Shown here in pieces: positions 39,221 to 47,430 of a stretch of DNA of 64,000 nt. Location: NCBI GenBank assembly GCA_902576375.1, contig CACGUZ010000003.1, positions 111,657 through 175,656 on the forward strand. Reading direction: 5' to 3'. The DNA is from an uncultured Pelagibacteraceae bacterium. Its GTDB lineage: Bacteria > Pseudomonadota > Alphaproteobacteria > Pelagibacterales > Pelagibacteraceae. The notes beneath the pieces were generated by a model, which did not search any database, was not told the origin of the DNA, and saw only the letters and a list, made by a program, of their open reading frames with translations. The position numbers and the translations under genes were made by a program. Every line of letters begins with the position of its first letter. Positions within the stretch are counted from its first letter, which is position 1.

Positions 39221-41152
39221 TTGAGTAAATTTTATAAAGAATTAGCTAATTGTATTAGATTTCTCTCAATTGATGCTGTTCAAAAAGCGAACTCTGGACA
39301 CCCTGGAATGCCTATGGGGATGGCGGATGTTGCTACAGTACTTTTTAAAGATTTCTTAAAATTTAATCCAAAAAATCCTAGCTGGATTAATAGAGATAGA
39401 TTTGTTCTTTCTGCTGGGCATGGATCAATGTTACTTTACTCTCTTCTTTATTTAACCGGTTACAAGAGTGTTTCTTTAAATGATATCAAAAATTTTAGAC
39501 AATTGGAATCTATATGCGCTGGACATCCTGAATATCATCCAAATAGTGGTATTGAAACCACTACGGGTCCATTAGGACAAGGAGTCTCAAATGCAGTTGG
39601 ATTTGCAATATCAGAAGAAATTTTAAAAAAACAATTAGGGAAAAAAAAGATCAATCATAAAACTTATGTTCTCGCTGGAGACGGATGCTTAATGGAAGGT
39701 ATTAGTCACGAGTCATTGAGCTTAGCTGGACATCTAAAATTAAAGAACCTTATTTTATTATTTGATAATAATTCTATTTCAATCGATGGTCCTACTAACT
39801 TAGCTGTTTCAGATAATCACGAAAAAAGATTTAGAAGCTACGGATGGGACTTCTTAAAAATTAATGGTCATGATTTTAAAGAAATATCTAAAGCTTTAAA
39901 AAAAGCACAAAAATCAAAAAAACCTATAGCAATTTCGTGTAAAACAACAATTGGTTATGGATCTCCAAACAAAGGGGGTAAGGCTTCATCTCATGGAAGT
40001 CCATTAGGTGATGAGGAAATAAAACTTGTTAGAAAAAAACTAAAATGGAAATACGAGCCATTCAAGATTCCGACTGAATTATTAAGTGAATGGAGAAAAA
40101 TTGGAGAAAGAGCCTCACAAAAATCTCAGAAAGATAAAGTAAACTTTTCAAACTTTAAAAGTTTAAATTCATTTAAAAAATTAATTGAAAAAGTAAAAGT
40201 TGAGTATACTAAAAATACGAAACCAATTGCTACAAGGAAATCATCTGAAATATTTTTGAACATCATAGCAAAATTTCCTTACTTAATTGGTGGTTCAGCT
40301 GATTTAGCTGGATCAAATAATACTAAAACTAAAGATCACAAAATAATCAAACCAGGAAATTTTTCAGGAAATTATATTCATTATGGAGTTAGAGAGCACG
40401 CGATGTGTGGAATAATGAATGGTATAGCATTACACAGTGGCTTAATTCCTTATGGCGGAACGTTTCTAATATTTAGTGACTATTGTAAACCATCTATCAG
40501 ACTAGCAGCGATGATGAAACAACAAGTTATATATGTTTTTACTCATGACTCTATTGGCTTGGGTGAGGATGGCCCAACTCATCAGCCAATAGAACAATTA
40601 ACAAGTTTAAGATCTATTCCGAATTTAAATGTTTTTAGACCTTCAGACACCATTGAAACTTTTGAGTGTTGGGAATTAGCTCTTGAAAGTAAAAATACTC
40701 CAAGTGTAATTTCACTAACCAGACAAGGTATCAATCCTGTTAGACTTGAAAATTCTCTAAAAAATAAGTCGTCTTTTGGTGCTTATGAAGTTTTTAGAAC
40801 CGGGGATAATATAAGTGTAACAATTTTAGCAACTGGGTCTGAAACAAGTTTAGCAGGTGATGTGGGTCATAAATTAGCCACAGATGGTATTTATTCCAAA
40901 ATCATATCAATGCCTTGTCAAAATATATTTGATCAACAAAGTGAAGAATACAAAAAAAAAATATTAAGTGAAACTGAGCTAGTAGTATCTATAGAAGCCT
41001 CCGAAACGAATTATTGGAAAAAATATACTGGTATAAATGGATTAAACTTTGGAATAAACGACTTTGGAAAAAGCGCACCATATAAAAAAATCTATGACCA
41101 TTTCAAGTTAAATTCTGAAAGCATTATAAAAAAAATCAAAGAAAAATTATGA
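39221..41152 (+). CDS. tkt: Transketolase
   Basis: TPP enzyme exchanging two-carbon units in the pentose phosphate pathway. The 643 residues have ANSGHPGMPMGMADV near 23-37, GDGCLMEGISHESLSLAGH near 152-170, and the C-terminal-half RFGEHAMC-type segment HYGVREHAMCGIMNGIALHSG. DSIGLGEDGPTHQPIEQL completes the set. The start is a TTG (39221) giving MSKFYKELAN, with AGGA 5 nt ahead. It leads a plus-strand run tkt-gap-pgk-fba and overlaps gap by 4 nt. Confidence 0.96.
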   Translation: MSKFYKELANCIRFLSIDAVQKANSGHPGMPMGMADVATVLFKDFLKFNPKNPSWINRDRFVLSAGHGSMLLYSLLYLTGYKSVSLNDIKNFRQLESICAGHPEYHPNSGIETTTGPLGQGVSNAVGFAISEEILKKQLGKKKINHKTYVLAGDGCLMEGISHESLSLAGHLKLKNLILLFDNNSISIDGPTNLAVSDNHEKRFRSYGWDFLKINGHDFKEISKALKKAQKSKKPIAISCKTTIGYGSPNKGGKASSHGSPLGDEEIKLVRKKLKWKYEPFKIPTELLSEWRKIGERASQKSQKDKVNFSNFKSLNSFKKLIEKVKVEYTKNTKPIATRKSSEIFLNIIAKFPYLIGGSADLAGSNNTKTKDHKIIKPGNFSGNYIHYGVREHAMCGIMNGIALHSGLIPYGGTFLIFSDYCKPSIRLAAMMKQQVIYVFTHDSIGLGEDGPTHQPIEQLTSLRSIPNLNVFRPSDTIETFECWELALESKNTPSVISLTRQGINPVRLENSLKNKSSFGAYEVFRTGDNISVTILATGSETSLAGDVGHKLATDGIYSKIISMPCQNIFDQQSEEYKKKILSETELVVSIEASETNYWKKYTGINGLNFGINDFGKSAPYKKIYDHFKLNSESIIKKIKEKL

Positions 41153-42147
41153 AAATAAAAATTGGTATTAATGGAATGGGGCGAATTGGAAGAATGATTC
41201 TTCGCTCTATTTACGAGGGAAATAAAAAAATAGAAATTATGCATATTAATAATAGAACAAATTCTGAAACTTGTTCGACTCTTTTAAAATATGACTCGAT
41301 TCATGGAAAATTTAAAGCTGATATAAGCTATGACGAAAATAATCTTATTGTAAATAAAAACAAAATATCTTTTGGTCAAGAAACAGATTTAAATAAAATT
41401 AATTGGAAAAAATATGGTGTTGATTACGTGTTTGAGTGCACTGGAAAATTTAATTCTAAAGATAAATTGCAACCACATCTTAATAATGGAGCGAAAAAAG
41501 TTATTGTATCAGCTCCATGCAGAAATGCAGATAAAACTATTGTCTTTGGAGTAAATGAGTCTGAACTAAAAAAAGAAGATAAAATTGTCTCTGCTGCATC
41601 CTGCACAACAAATTGCCTAGCGCCAGTTGCTCATATTTTAAATGAAAATTTTGGGATAGAAAAAGGTTTTATGACAACCATACATTCATTTACCAGCGAT
41701 CAAAGAATTTTAGATAATTCACATAAAGACCCTAGAAGAGCTAGATCTGCTGGTCAATCAATCGTACCAACTTCTACTGGTGCGTCAAAAGCTATAGGTG
41801 AAATAATTCCTTCCCTCAAAGGAAAGTTAGAGGGTATAGCAATGAGAGTACCAACCCCAAATGTTTCATTAATTGAATTTGTATTCTGTACAAAAAAAGA
41901 TTTGAATGTTGAAAATATAAATTCAGCATTTAAGGATTTTAGTAAAAAAAATAAAATTATTGAAATCACAAAAGAAAAACTTGTTTCGATTGATTTTAAT
42001 CATAATCCTGCCTCGTCAATTATTGATGCAAGTTTAACAAATGTGGTTGGCAAAAATATGGGAAAAGTCTCAGCGTGGTATGATAATGAATGGGGTTTTT
42101 CAAATAGGATGTGTGACATAGCTGAATACCTTCATAAGACTTCTTAA
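41149..42147 (+). CDS. gap: Glyceraldehyde-3-phosphate dehydrogenase
   Basis: Oxidises glyceraldehyde 3-phosphate to 1,3-bisphosphoglycerate, or the reverse in gluconeogenesis. The 332 residues have IGINGMGRIGRMILR (5-19), the active-site SAASCTTNCLAPV (148-160; Cys152) and a normal C-terminal WYDNEWGFSNRM. At the adenosine-ribose position after beta-2 the sequence is HINNRTNSE (32-40), where NAD enzymes usually have Asn-Asp; loss of the Asp may relax NAD/NADP choice. It shares one base with pgk. Confidence 0.96.
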   Translation: MKIKIGINGMGRIGRMILRSIYEGNKKIEIMHINNRTNSETCSTLLKYDSIHGKFKADISYDENNLIVNKNKISFGQETDLNKINWKKYGVDYVFECTGKFNSKDKLQPHLNNGAKKVIVSAPCRNADKTIVFGVNESELKKEDKIVSAASCTTNCLAPVAHILNENFGIEKGFMTTIHSFTSDQRILDNSHKDPRRARSAGQSIVPTSTGASKAIGEIIPSLKGKLEGIAMRVPTPNVSLIEFVFCTKKDLNVENINSAFKDFSKKNKIIEITKEKLVSIDFNHNPASSIIDASLTNVVGKNMGKVSAWYDNEWGFSNRMCDIAEYLHKTS

Positions 42148-43325
42148 TGAATAGTATAAAAGATCAGAAAAATCTTAATAAAAAAAAAGTTTTGTTAAGA
42201 TTGGATTTAAATGTCCCATTAAAAAATGGCTTAATAACCGACGAAACAAGAATAAATAAGATTATTCCAATCATAGATTTTTTAATAAGTGAGCAATCAA
42301 AGATCATAATAATTTCTCACGTAGGACGGCCAAAAGGTAAGGTAATTACAGATCTCTCATTAAAACCAATTTGTGAAAATATTGAAAAAAAAATAAATAG
42401 AAAAATTAGATTAGTAAAAGAAGATATTTTTAAATTAAAAAAAGAGGATTTATTTAAAGATACAAACGATCAAATAGTTTTTTTAGAGAATATTAGATTT
42501 TACAAAGAGGAAGAAAAAAATGACGCCAATTTTGCACAACATTTATCAAAACTCGCTGATTTATATGTAAACGATGCTTTTTCTTGCTCTCATAGAGCGC
42601 ACGCTTCTGTGAGTAAGATTACTGAATTTCTTCCCTCTTTTGCTGGATTACAGTTGGAAACAGAAATTAATGCATTAAAAAAAGTTACAACAGAAATCAA
42701 AAAACCAATTACTTGTATTATTGGAGGATCAAAAATTTCAACAAAAATTGGAATAATCAAAAATTTAATATCTAAATTTGATAATATAATCATTGTTGGT
42801 GGAATGGCTAATAACATTATTAAATACAATGGGAACCAAATAGGTAAATCAATTAAAGAGGAAAATTGTGATCTAATGATCAAAGAGATTTTTGAAACTT
42901 TGAAGAGTCATTCTTGTAAAATTATTTTTCCAGAGGACGTTTTGATTGGAAAAAATTTAGATGATGAACCTCAGATTAAAGAACTAGATAATATCAAAGA
43001 TGATGATATTATTTTGGATATTGGTCCTAAGACATTAGATAAGATAAAGGATATAATAGAAAATAGTGAAACAGTTCTTTGGAATGGACCAGCAGGTTAT
43101 TTTGAAAATCCAAATTTTGCTAATGGTAGTTATAATATTGCAAAAGCTATCACAAAAAAAAATAGAAATAACTCAATTTACTCAGTTGTAGGAGGTGGAG
43201 ACACGATAGCTCTTATCAATAAAATTAAATTAATAGAAAATTTTAACTTTGTTTCAACTGCCGGTGGAGCATTTTTAGAATATCTTGAAGGAAAAGAGTT
43301 ACCTGGTATAAAAGCTTTAAACTAA
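42147..43325 (+). CDS. pgk: Phosphoglycerate kinase
   Basis: Transfers phosphate between 1,3-bisphosphoglycerate and ADP. The 392 residues include VLLRLDLNVPLKNG (15-28), ISHVGRPKG near 56-64, NDAFSCSHRAHAS near 140-152, the hinge region ETVLWNGPAGYFE near 307-319 and the ATP-binding SVVGGGDTIALI near 347-358. All substrate and nucleotide motifs are intact. It is sandwiched between gap and fba with 0-1 nt spacing. Confidence 0.97.
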   Translation: MNSIKDQKNLNKKKVLLRLDLNVPLKNGLITDETRINKIIPIIDFLISEQSKIIIISHVGRPKGKVITDLSLKPICENIEKKINRKIRLVKEDIFKLKKEDLFKDTNDQIVFLENIRFYKEEEKNDANFAQHLSKLADLYVNDAFSCSHRAHASVSKITEFLPSFAGLQLETEINALKKVTTEIKKPITCIIGGSKISTKIGIIKNLISKFDNIIIVGGMANNIIKYNGNQIGKSIKEENCDLMIKEIFETLKSHSCKIIFPEDVLIGKNLDDEPQIKELDNIKDDDIILDIGPKTLDKIKDIIENSETVLWNGPAGYFENPNFANGSYNIAKAITKKNRNNSIYSVVGGGDTIALINKIKLIENFNFVSTAGGAFLEYLEGKELPGIKALN

Positions 43326-43326
43326 T

Positions 43327-44334
43327 ATGTCTGAATTAAACAACATAGCACTAAAAATACTTAATAAAGGAAAAGGTATTCTAGCAGCTGACGAGAGTAC
43401 TGCAACTATGACTAAAAGATTAGAGTCAGTTAAAGTTCAATCAACAGCTGAAAACCGTTTATTATTTAGAGAAACATTGTTTAGTGCGTCTGGAATGACA
43501 GAATATATTGGAGGTGTAATTTTATACGATGAAACAATAAAACAAATAACCTCAAAAAAAAATAAAATCCCAGAATTAATTTCTGCTATGGGCAGTGTCC
43601 CTGGTATTAAAGTTGATACTGGAGCAAAAGTTTTAGCTGGTTCACCAAATGAGAAAATTACTGAAGGTTTGGATGGATTAAGAGAAAGATTAAAAGAATA
43701 TTATAAATTAGGAGCCGAGTTTACAAAATGGAGAGGTGTTTATAACATATCAGAGGAACATCCAAGTAAACTATCAATTCAATCTAATGCACATGCGTTA
43801 GCTAGATACTCTGCATTAGTTCAAGAATGTAATATGGTTCCAATTGTTGAACCTGAAGTTTTAATGGATGGTGGGCATTCAGCAAAAGAATGTTATGAGA
43901 AGACTTCTGAAGTTATAAAAAAATGTTTTGAAGAATTAATTTTCCACAAGGTTGATTTGAAAGGAATTATATTAAAGCCAAATATGATTTTAGCCGGTAA
44001 TAAATGTAAAAACAAAATATCAAACGAAGAGGTGGCAAAGTTAACTCTTAAATGTTTAAAAGAATCTGTTCCATCAGAGGTTCCCGGAATAGCATTTTTA
44101 TCTGGTGGTCAATCAGAAATAGAGGCAACAGAAAATTTAAATTTGATTAATAAATACAATGATACCGACCATATAATGACTTACTCTTATGGACGGGCTC
44201 TTCAACAAAGCGCATTAAAATTTTGGTCCCAGGACACATCAAATATTGAGGGAACTCAAAAAATTTTTAACCAGAGAGCAAAAATGAACACTTTAGCTGC
44301 TCAAGGTAAATGGTCTAAAGAACTTGAGAATTAA
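43327..44334 (+). CDS. Fructose-bisphosphate aldolase, class I
   Basis: Schiff-base aldolase splitting fructose 1,6-bisphosphate. The 335-residue protein is of the classical (vertebrate-like) class I type: GILAADESTATMTKRL (17-32), VEPEVLMDG (174-182), the catalytic lysine in ILKPNM (Lys217), and FLSGGQSEIEATENL near 259-273. No metal-binding class II motifs occur. It directly follows pgk by 1 nt, and thiE starts 11 nt inside its end. Confidence 0.96.
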   Translation: MSELNNIALKILNKGKGILAADESTATMTKRLESVKVQSTAENRLLFRETLFSASGMTEYIGGVILYDETIKQITSKKNKIPELISAMGSVPGIKVDTGAKVLAGSPNEKITEGLDGLRERLKEYYKLGAEFTKWRGVYNISEEHPSKLSIQSNAHALARYSALVQECNMVPIVEPEVLMDGGHSAKECYEKTSEVIKKCFEELIFHKVDLKGIILKPNMILAGNKCKNKISNEEVAKLTLKCLKESVPSEVPGIAFLSGGQSEIEATENLNLINKYNDTDHIMTYSYGRALQQSALKFWSQDTSNIEGTQKIFNQRAKMNTLAAQGKWSKELEN

Positions 44335-44938
44335 TAAAAAAAAATTTATTTATCTCATTTCACCAACCAAAATCAATAAGTCTTTCTATCAAGATTTAAT
44401 CAAGGTTCTTCAAGAAAAAAAAGTGAGTTTTTTTCAGTTGAGACTAAAAAAAGGAAGCTTAAAAAAAAAATTAATAATAGGTGAAAAAATTCAAAGAATT
44501 TGTAAAAAATTTAACGTCAAATTTCTTATTAACGACAATGCTTTAATTGCAAAAAGATTAAATGCAGATGGTTGTCACCTTGGTCAAAAAGATATGAAGT
44601 TGAGTGAAGCAAGAAAGTTAATTGGGAATAAGATAATTGGTGTTACATGTCATAATTCTGTTAAATTAACAAAAGTAGCTGTGAAAAATAAGGCAGATTA
44701 TATAGCGCTTGGGGCCTTTAATTACTCAAAAACAAAAAAAATTAAATTTAAAGCTTCTATTAATTTGCTCAGAAAAGTAAAAAAAATCACAAAAATACCC
44801 GTTGTCGCTATAGGCGGTATTAATTCCGATAATTATAAAAAACTTTTATTGAATAAGGCAAACTTTTTAGCTATTTCAGGCTACATTTGGAATAATAAAA
44901 AACTAAAACCAACAGAAGCAATAAAAAAAATTAAATGA
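44324..44938 (+). CDS. thiE: Thiamine-phosphate synthase
   Basis: Joins the pyrimidine diphosphate and thiazole phosphate to thiamine phosphate. The 204 residues have FFQLRLKKGS near 35-44, FLINDNALIAKRLNADGCHLGQ near 66-87 (in two blocks), VTCHNS near 107-112 and AIGGINSDNYKKLL near 163-176. The start is a TTG that overlaps fba by 11 nt; there is no usable ATG near it. That leaves no room for a TPP riboswitch. Its end overlaps efp by 4 nt. Confidence 0.9.
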   Translation: MRINKKKFIYLISPTKINKSFYQDLIKVLQEKKVSFFQLRLKKGSLKKKLIIGEKIQRICKKFNVKFLINDNALIAKRLNADGCHLGQKDMKLSEARKLIGNKIIGVTCHNSVKLTKVAVKNKADYIALGAFNYSKTKKIKFKASINLLRKVKKITKIPVVAIGGINSDNYKKLLLNKANFLAISGYIWNNKKLKPTEAIKKIK

Positions 44939-45495
44939 AAATTAATGCTGTAGAAATAAGAGTTGGCATGTTGCTTGAGTATAAAAATGATTTATGGCAA
45001 GTACTAAAAACGCAACATGTTAAACCTGGTAAAGGTGGTGCATTTGCCCAAGTTGAAATGAAAAGTTTAAACAAAAATACAAAATTAAATGAAAGATTTA
45101 GATCGAGCGAAAATGTAGAAAAAGCATCTTTAGATGAAATTAACTATAATTATTTATATGAAGATGAAAACAATTATTTCTTTATTGATCCTAAATCATT
45201 TGAACAAATTGATTTAAAAAAAAATATGGTTGGAGAAAAAGGGAAGTTATTAACTGAAAATCTTGAAGTCTCTATTAGTTTTCATAATAATTTGCCTATT
45301 TTTGTTGATTTACCAAATCAAGTAAAATGTAAGATAAAAAATACTGATGTTGCTTTAAAGGGCCAAACAGTTTCATCATCTTATAAACCAGCAACATTAG
45401 ATAATGGTTTAAGTATACAAGTACCTCCTTTTATTGAGGCTGGAGATGAAATTATAGTAGATACACGTAATCTTGAATATGTAAAAAAAATTTAA
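44935..45495 (+). CDS. efp: Translation elongation factor P
   Basis: Rescues ribosomes stalled at consecutive prolines. The 186 residues have the three-domain EF-P build: N-terminal KOW-like GMLLEYKNDLWQVLKTQHVKPGKGGAFAQVEMKS in blocks near 12-45, with the modified lysine position in PGKGGA (Lys33). The C-terminal block is TLDNGLSIQVPPFIEAGDEIIVDTR near 154-178. It overlaps thiE by 4 nt and is 4 nt before suhB. The EpmA/EpmB or other modification genes are not nearby. Confidence 0.96.
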   Translation: MKINAVEIRVGMLLEYKNDLWQVLKTQHVKPGKGGAFAQVEMKSLNKNTKLNERFRSSENVEKASLDEINYNYLYEDENNYFFIDPKSFEQIDLKKNMVGEKGKLLTENLEVSISFHNNLPIFVDLPNQVKCKIKNTDVALKGQTVSSSYKPATLDNGLSIQVPPFIEAGDEIIVDTRNLEYVKKI

Positions 45496-45499
45496 TCTT

Positions 45500-46240
45500 A
45501 TGCATTCAATTTCTTCAAACCTAAATGTTATGATTAAAGCAAGTGAGAAAGCTTCAAAAATTTTAATAAGAGATTTTGGTGAAATAGAAAAATTACAAGT
45601 TTCTAAAAAGGGAGTAGCTGATTTTGTAACAAATGCAGATTTAAAAGTCGAAAAAATAATAATTGATGAATTAAAAAAAGCTCGACCAGATTTTTCACTT
45701 ATAAGTGAGGAAAATGGAGTAAAAAAAAATAAGAATACCAACAATACATGGATTATTGATCCAATAGATGGTACTGTAAATTTTTTGCACGGAGTACCAC
45801 ATTTTGCGATTTCAATCGCTTTAAAATCTAATAATGAGATTGTATCTGGATTAATTTATGATCCTATTAAAGATGAAATGTTTTTTGCAGAAAAAAATAA
45901 TGGAGCTTTTTTAAATAACCAAAAAATTAGAGTTTCAAAAAAAAATGTCATTGAAAATTGTTTGTTTAGTATAGGAGAATCACTGAATAAAAAACCTGAT
46001 TTTTTATACAGAAAATCTGGTTGTGCTGCTCTCGATCTAGCTTATGTTTCAGCAGGAAGATATGATGGATATTTTCAAAAAAATCTCAATTTGTGGGATA
46101 TTGCTGCTGGTATAGTTTTGTTGAATGAGGCTGGAGGAGTTATGAATGAATTAAACCTAGATAATTTAAATCACATTGAAATCATTGCATCAAATCCAAA
46201 CATTAACGCAAAATTTAGAGAAAAATTACTTAACTTTTAA
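45500..46240 (+). CDS. suhB: Inositol monophosphatase family protein (SuhB-like)
   Basis: Mg-dependent phosphatase of the inositol monophosphatase family; SuhB also assists rRNA transcription antitermination in E. coli. The 246 residues have LISEENG near 68-74, the metal motif [25 protein letters not shown] near 83-107 (in two blocks) and the second signature [15 protein letters not shown] near 198-212. The physiological substrate cannot be settled. It follows efp, which matches other SAR11-like layouts as I remember them. Confidence 0.9.
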   Translation: MHSISSNLNVMIKASEKASKILIRDFGEIEKLQVSKKGVADFVTNADLKVEKIIIDELKKARPDFSLISEENGVKKNKNTNNTWIIDPIDGTVNFLHGVPHFAISIALKSNNEIVSGLIYDPIKDEMFFAEKNNGAFLNNQKIRVSKKNVIENCLFSIGESLNKKPDFLYRKSGCAALDLAYVSAGRYDGYFQKNLNLWDIAAGIVLLNEAGGVMNELNLDNLNHIEIIASNPNINAKFREKLLNF

Positions 46241-46268
46241 TTGTTTTAAAAAAAACATTTGTTATAAA
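46241..46268 (+). promoter_or_regulatory. Candidate sigma70 promoter of rpmE, possibly leaderless
   Basis: TTGTTT at 46241-46246 and TATAAA at 46263-46268 are 16 nt apart. The -10 ends 7 nt before the rpmE ATG at 46276, so transcription would begin at or next to the start codon. It lies in the only gap (35 nt) between suhB and rpmE. In DNA this AT-rich a chance match is possible. Confidence 0.45.
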
Positions 46269-46275
46269 TCTCGGA

Positions 46276-46506
46276 ATGAAAAAAAAAATACACCCTGATT
46301 ATCATAAGATTAGAGTTGAAATGACTGATGGTTCTCAATTTGAAACTAAATCTACATGGGGCGCAGAAGGTGATTTACTTAAGTTAGAAATTGATCCAAA
46401 GTCACACTCCGCATGGACTGGTGGAAAGCAAAAATTAATGGATAAAGGTAGAATTAGTAAATTCAATAAAAAATTTCAAAATTTTAAATCAGAAAAAAAA
46501 AATTAG
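46276..46506 (+). CDS. rpmE: 50S ribosomal protein L31
   Basis: Ribosomal protein of the large subunit, type L31 without zinc-binding cysteines. The 76 residues begin [18 protein letters not shown], contain the [20 protein letters not shown] stretch, and end with the [21 protein letters not shown] pattern common in alphaproteobacterial L31. The trcR gene starts at the very next base after its stop. A candidate leaderless promoter lies immediately upstream. Confidence 0.94.
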   Translation: MKKKIHPDYHKIRVEMTDGSQFETKSTWGAEGDLLKLEIDPKSHSAWTGGKQKLMDKGRISKFNKKFQNFKSEKKN

Positions 46507-47082
46507 ATGTCTAGCTCACCTTTGATGCCAATGGCAACTGCTATGTGGCTTGTCGAAAATACCACATTAACTTTTAAACAAATTGCAGACTTTTGTAAGT
46601 TACACGAAGTTGAAGTACAAGGCATTGCAGATGGAGAGGTGGCAAAAGGTATTAAAGCATACAATCCAATTATTTCGGGACAACTAACTAGAGAAGAAAT
46701 TGATCTGTCATCAAAAGATGAAAATAGACCTCTTCAAATTAAAAACTTTGATGTCGAGATATCTAATTCAGAAAAAAAAATTAAGAAATATATTCCTCTT
46801 TCAAAGAGACAAGATAAACCAGACTCGGCCCTTTGGTTGCTTAAACAACATAGTATTTTAAAAGACTCACAAGTCGCAAAGCTTGTAGGTATTACAAAAA
46901 GCTCCGTCACATCTATTAGAAATAAAAGTTATTGGAATTATAACAATTTAAATCCAAAAGATCCTGTTGCTCTAAATTTGTTTACTCAAAAAGACCTTCT
47001 GGATGCTATCGCCAAGGCTGAGCGAAGAATTAAACGAGAAAAAAAAGAAAAAGAAAGAGCCATTCAAATCAATAAAAGTTAG
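46507..47082 (+). CDS. TrcR-type cell-cycle regulator (DUF1013)
   Basis: Alphaproteobacterial protein of the DUF1013 family, known as the cell-cycle transcriptional regulator TrcR. The 191 residues have the characteristic start SSPLMPMATAMWLVENTTL (3-21) and FKQIADFCKLHEVEVQGIADGE near 24-45. They also contain SALWLLKQHSILKDSQVAKLVGITKSSV near 108-135 (in two blocks; helix-turn-helix-like) and a basic tail. It directly abuts rpmE and precedes the rpsU leader by 5 nt. DNA targets are not known from sequence. Confidence 0.9.
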   Translation: MSSSPLMPMATAMWLVENTTLTFKQIADFCKLHEVEVQGIADGEVAKGIKAYNPIISGQLTREEIDLSSKDENRPLQIKNFDVEISNSEKKIKKYIPLSKRQDKPDSALWLLKQHSILKDSQVAKLVGITKSSVTSIRNKSYWNYNNLNPKDPVALNLFTQKDLLDAIAKAERRIKREKKEKERAIQINKS

Positions 47083-47087
47083 GCTGC

Positions 47088-47156
47088 ATGAATAAAATTA
47101 ATAGACATAAAATTGTAAAAATGATAACTACTCACTTTTTTGGAGGTATTTATTAA
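47088..47156 (+). CDS. 22-codon leader ORF ahead of rpsU
   Basis: Short ORF encoding MNKINRHKIVKMITTHFFGG followed by IleTyr, starting 5 nt after the trcR stop. Its own last codons contain the GGAGGT that serves rpsU, and its TAA (47154-47156) overlaps the ATT codon that I take as the rpsU start. The reading frame is -1 relative to rpsU, so rpsU is in its +1 frame. It may be a coupling or attenuation leader, or a chance ORF; only conservation could tell. Confidence 0.35.
   Translation: MNKINRHKIVKMITTHFFGGIY
47142..47147 (+). promoter_or_regulatory. Full Shine-Dalgarno GGAGGT ahead of rpsU
   Basis: A six-base match to the 16S anti-Shine-Dalgarno, while most genes here have none or only AGGA/GGA. 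It fixes the rpsU start at the ATT 5 nt past GGAGG. bS21 sits beside the anti-SD in the ribosome, and in Bacteroidetes rpsU also keeps an unusually strong SD linked to autoregulation. Confidence 0.75.
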
Positions 47157-47346
47157 AATAGAAGTAAAAGATAATAATGTCGAACAAGCTTTGAGAGTTT
47201 TAAAAAGAAAACTTCAAAGAGATGGTTTTTTTAAAATAATAAAATTAAAAAATACTTATGAAAAACCTTCTGAAAAGAAAAAAAGAATTTTACAAGAAAA
47301 TATCAAGAGGGTTAAAAAACTTAATAAACTCAAAAATAGAATTTAG
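47152..47346 (+). CDS. rpsU: 30S ribosomal protein S21, probable ATT start
   Basis: Small-subunit protein bS21, which binds near the 3' end of 16S rRNA. The 64 residues run KIEVKDNNVEQALRVLKRK with the family pattern (usual form VxVrDNNVdQALraLKkkLqreG), then FFKIIKLKNTYEKPSEKKKR. There is no ATG. A TTG at 47140 is in frame but would put the GGAGGT (47142-47147) inside the gene. The ATT at 47152 lies 5 nt after GGAGG, ideal spacing, and gives the normal N-terminus length. I therefore report the ATT. A +1 frameshift from the leader ORF is the alternative. Initiator tRNA follows 4 nt after the stop. Confidence 0.75.
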   Translation: MKIEVKDNNVEQALRVLKRKLQRDGFFKIIKLKNTYEKPSEKKKRILQENIKRVKKLNKLKNRI

Positions 47347-47350
47347 ATAT

Positions 47351-47427
<77 letters not shown>

Positions 47428-47430
47428 ATT

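Noticed and set aside
44324..44334. TPP riboswitch ahead of thiE or thiD
   Set aside because: thiE starts inside fba and thiD starts 1 nt from glmM; there is no leader to hold one.
47140..47151. TTG at 47140 as the rpsU start
   Set aside because: It places the strong GGAGGT inside the coding region and adds four residues not typical of S21. Kept only as an alternative.
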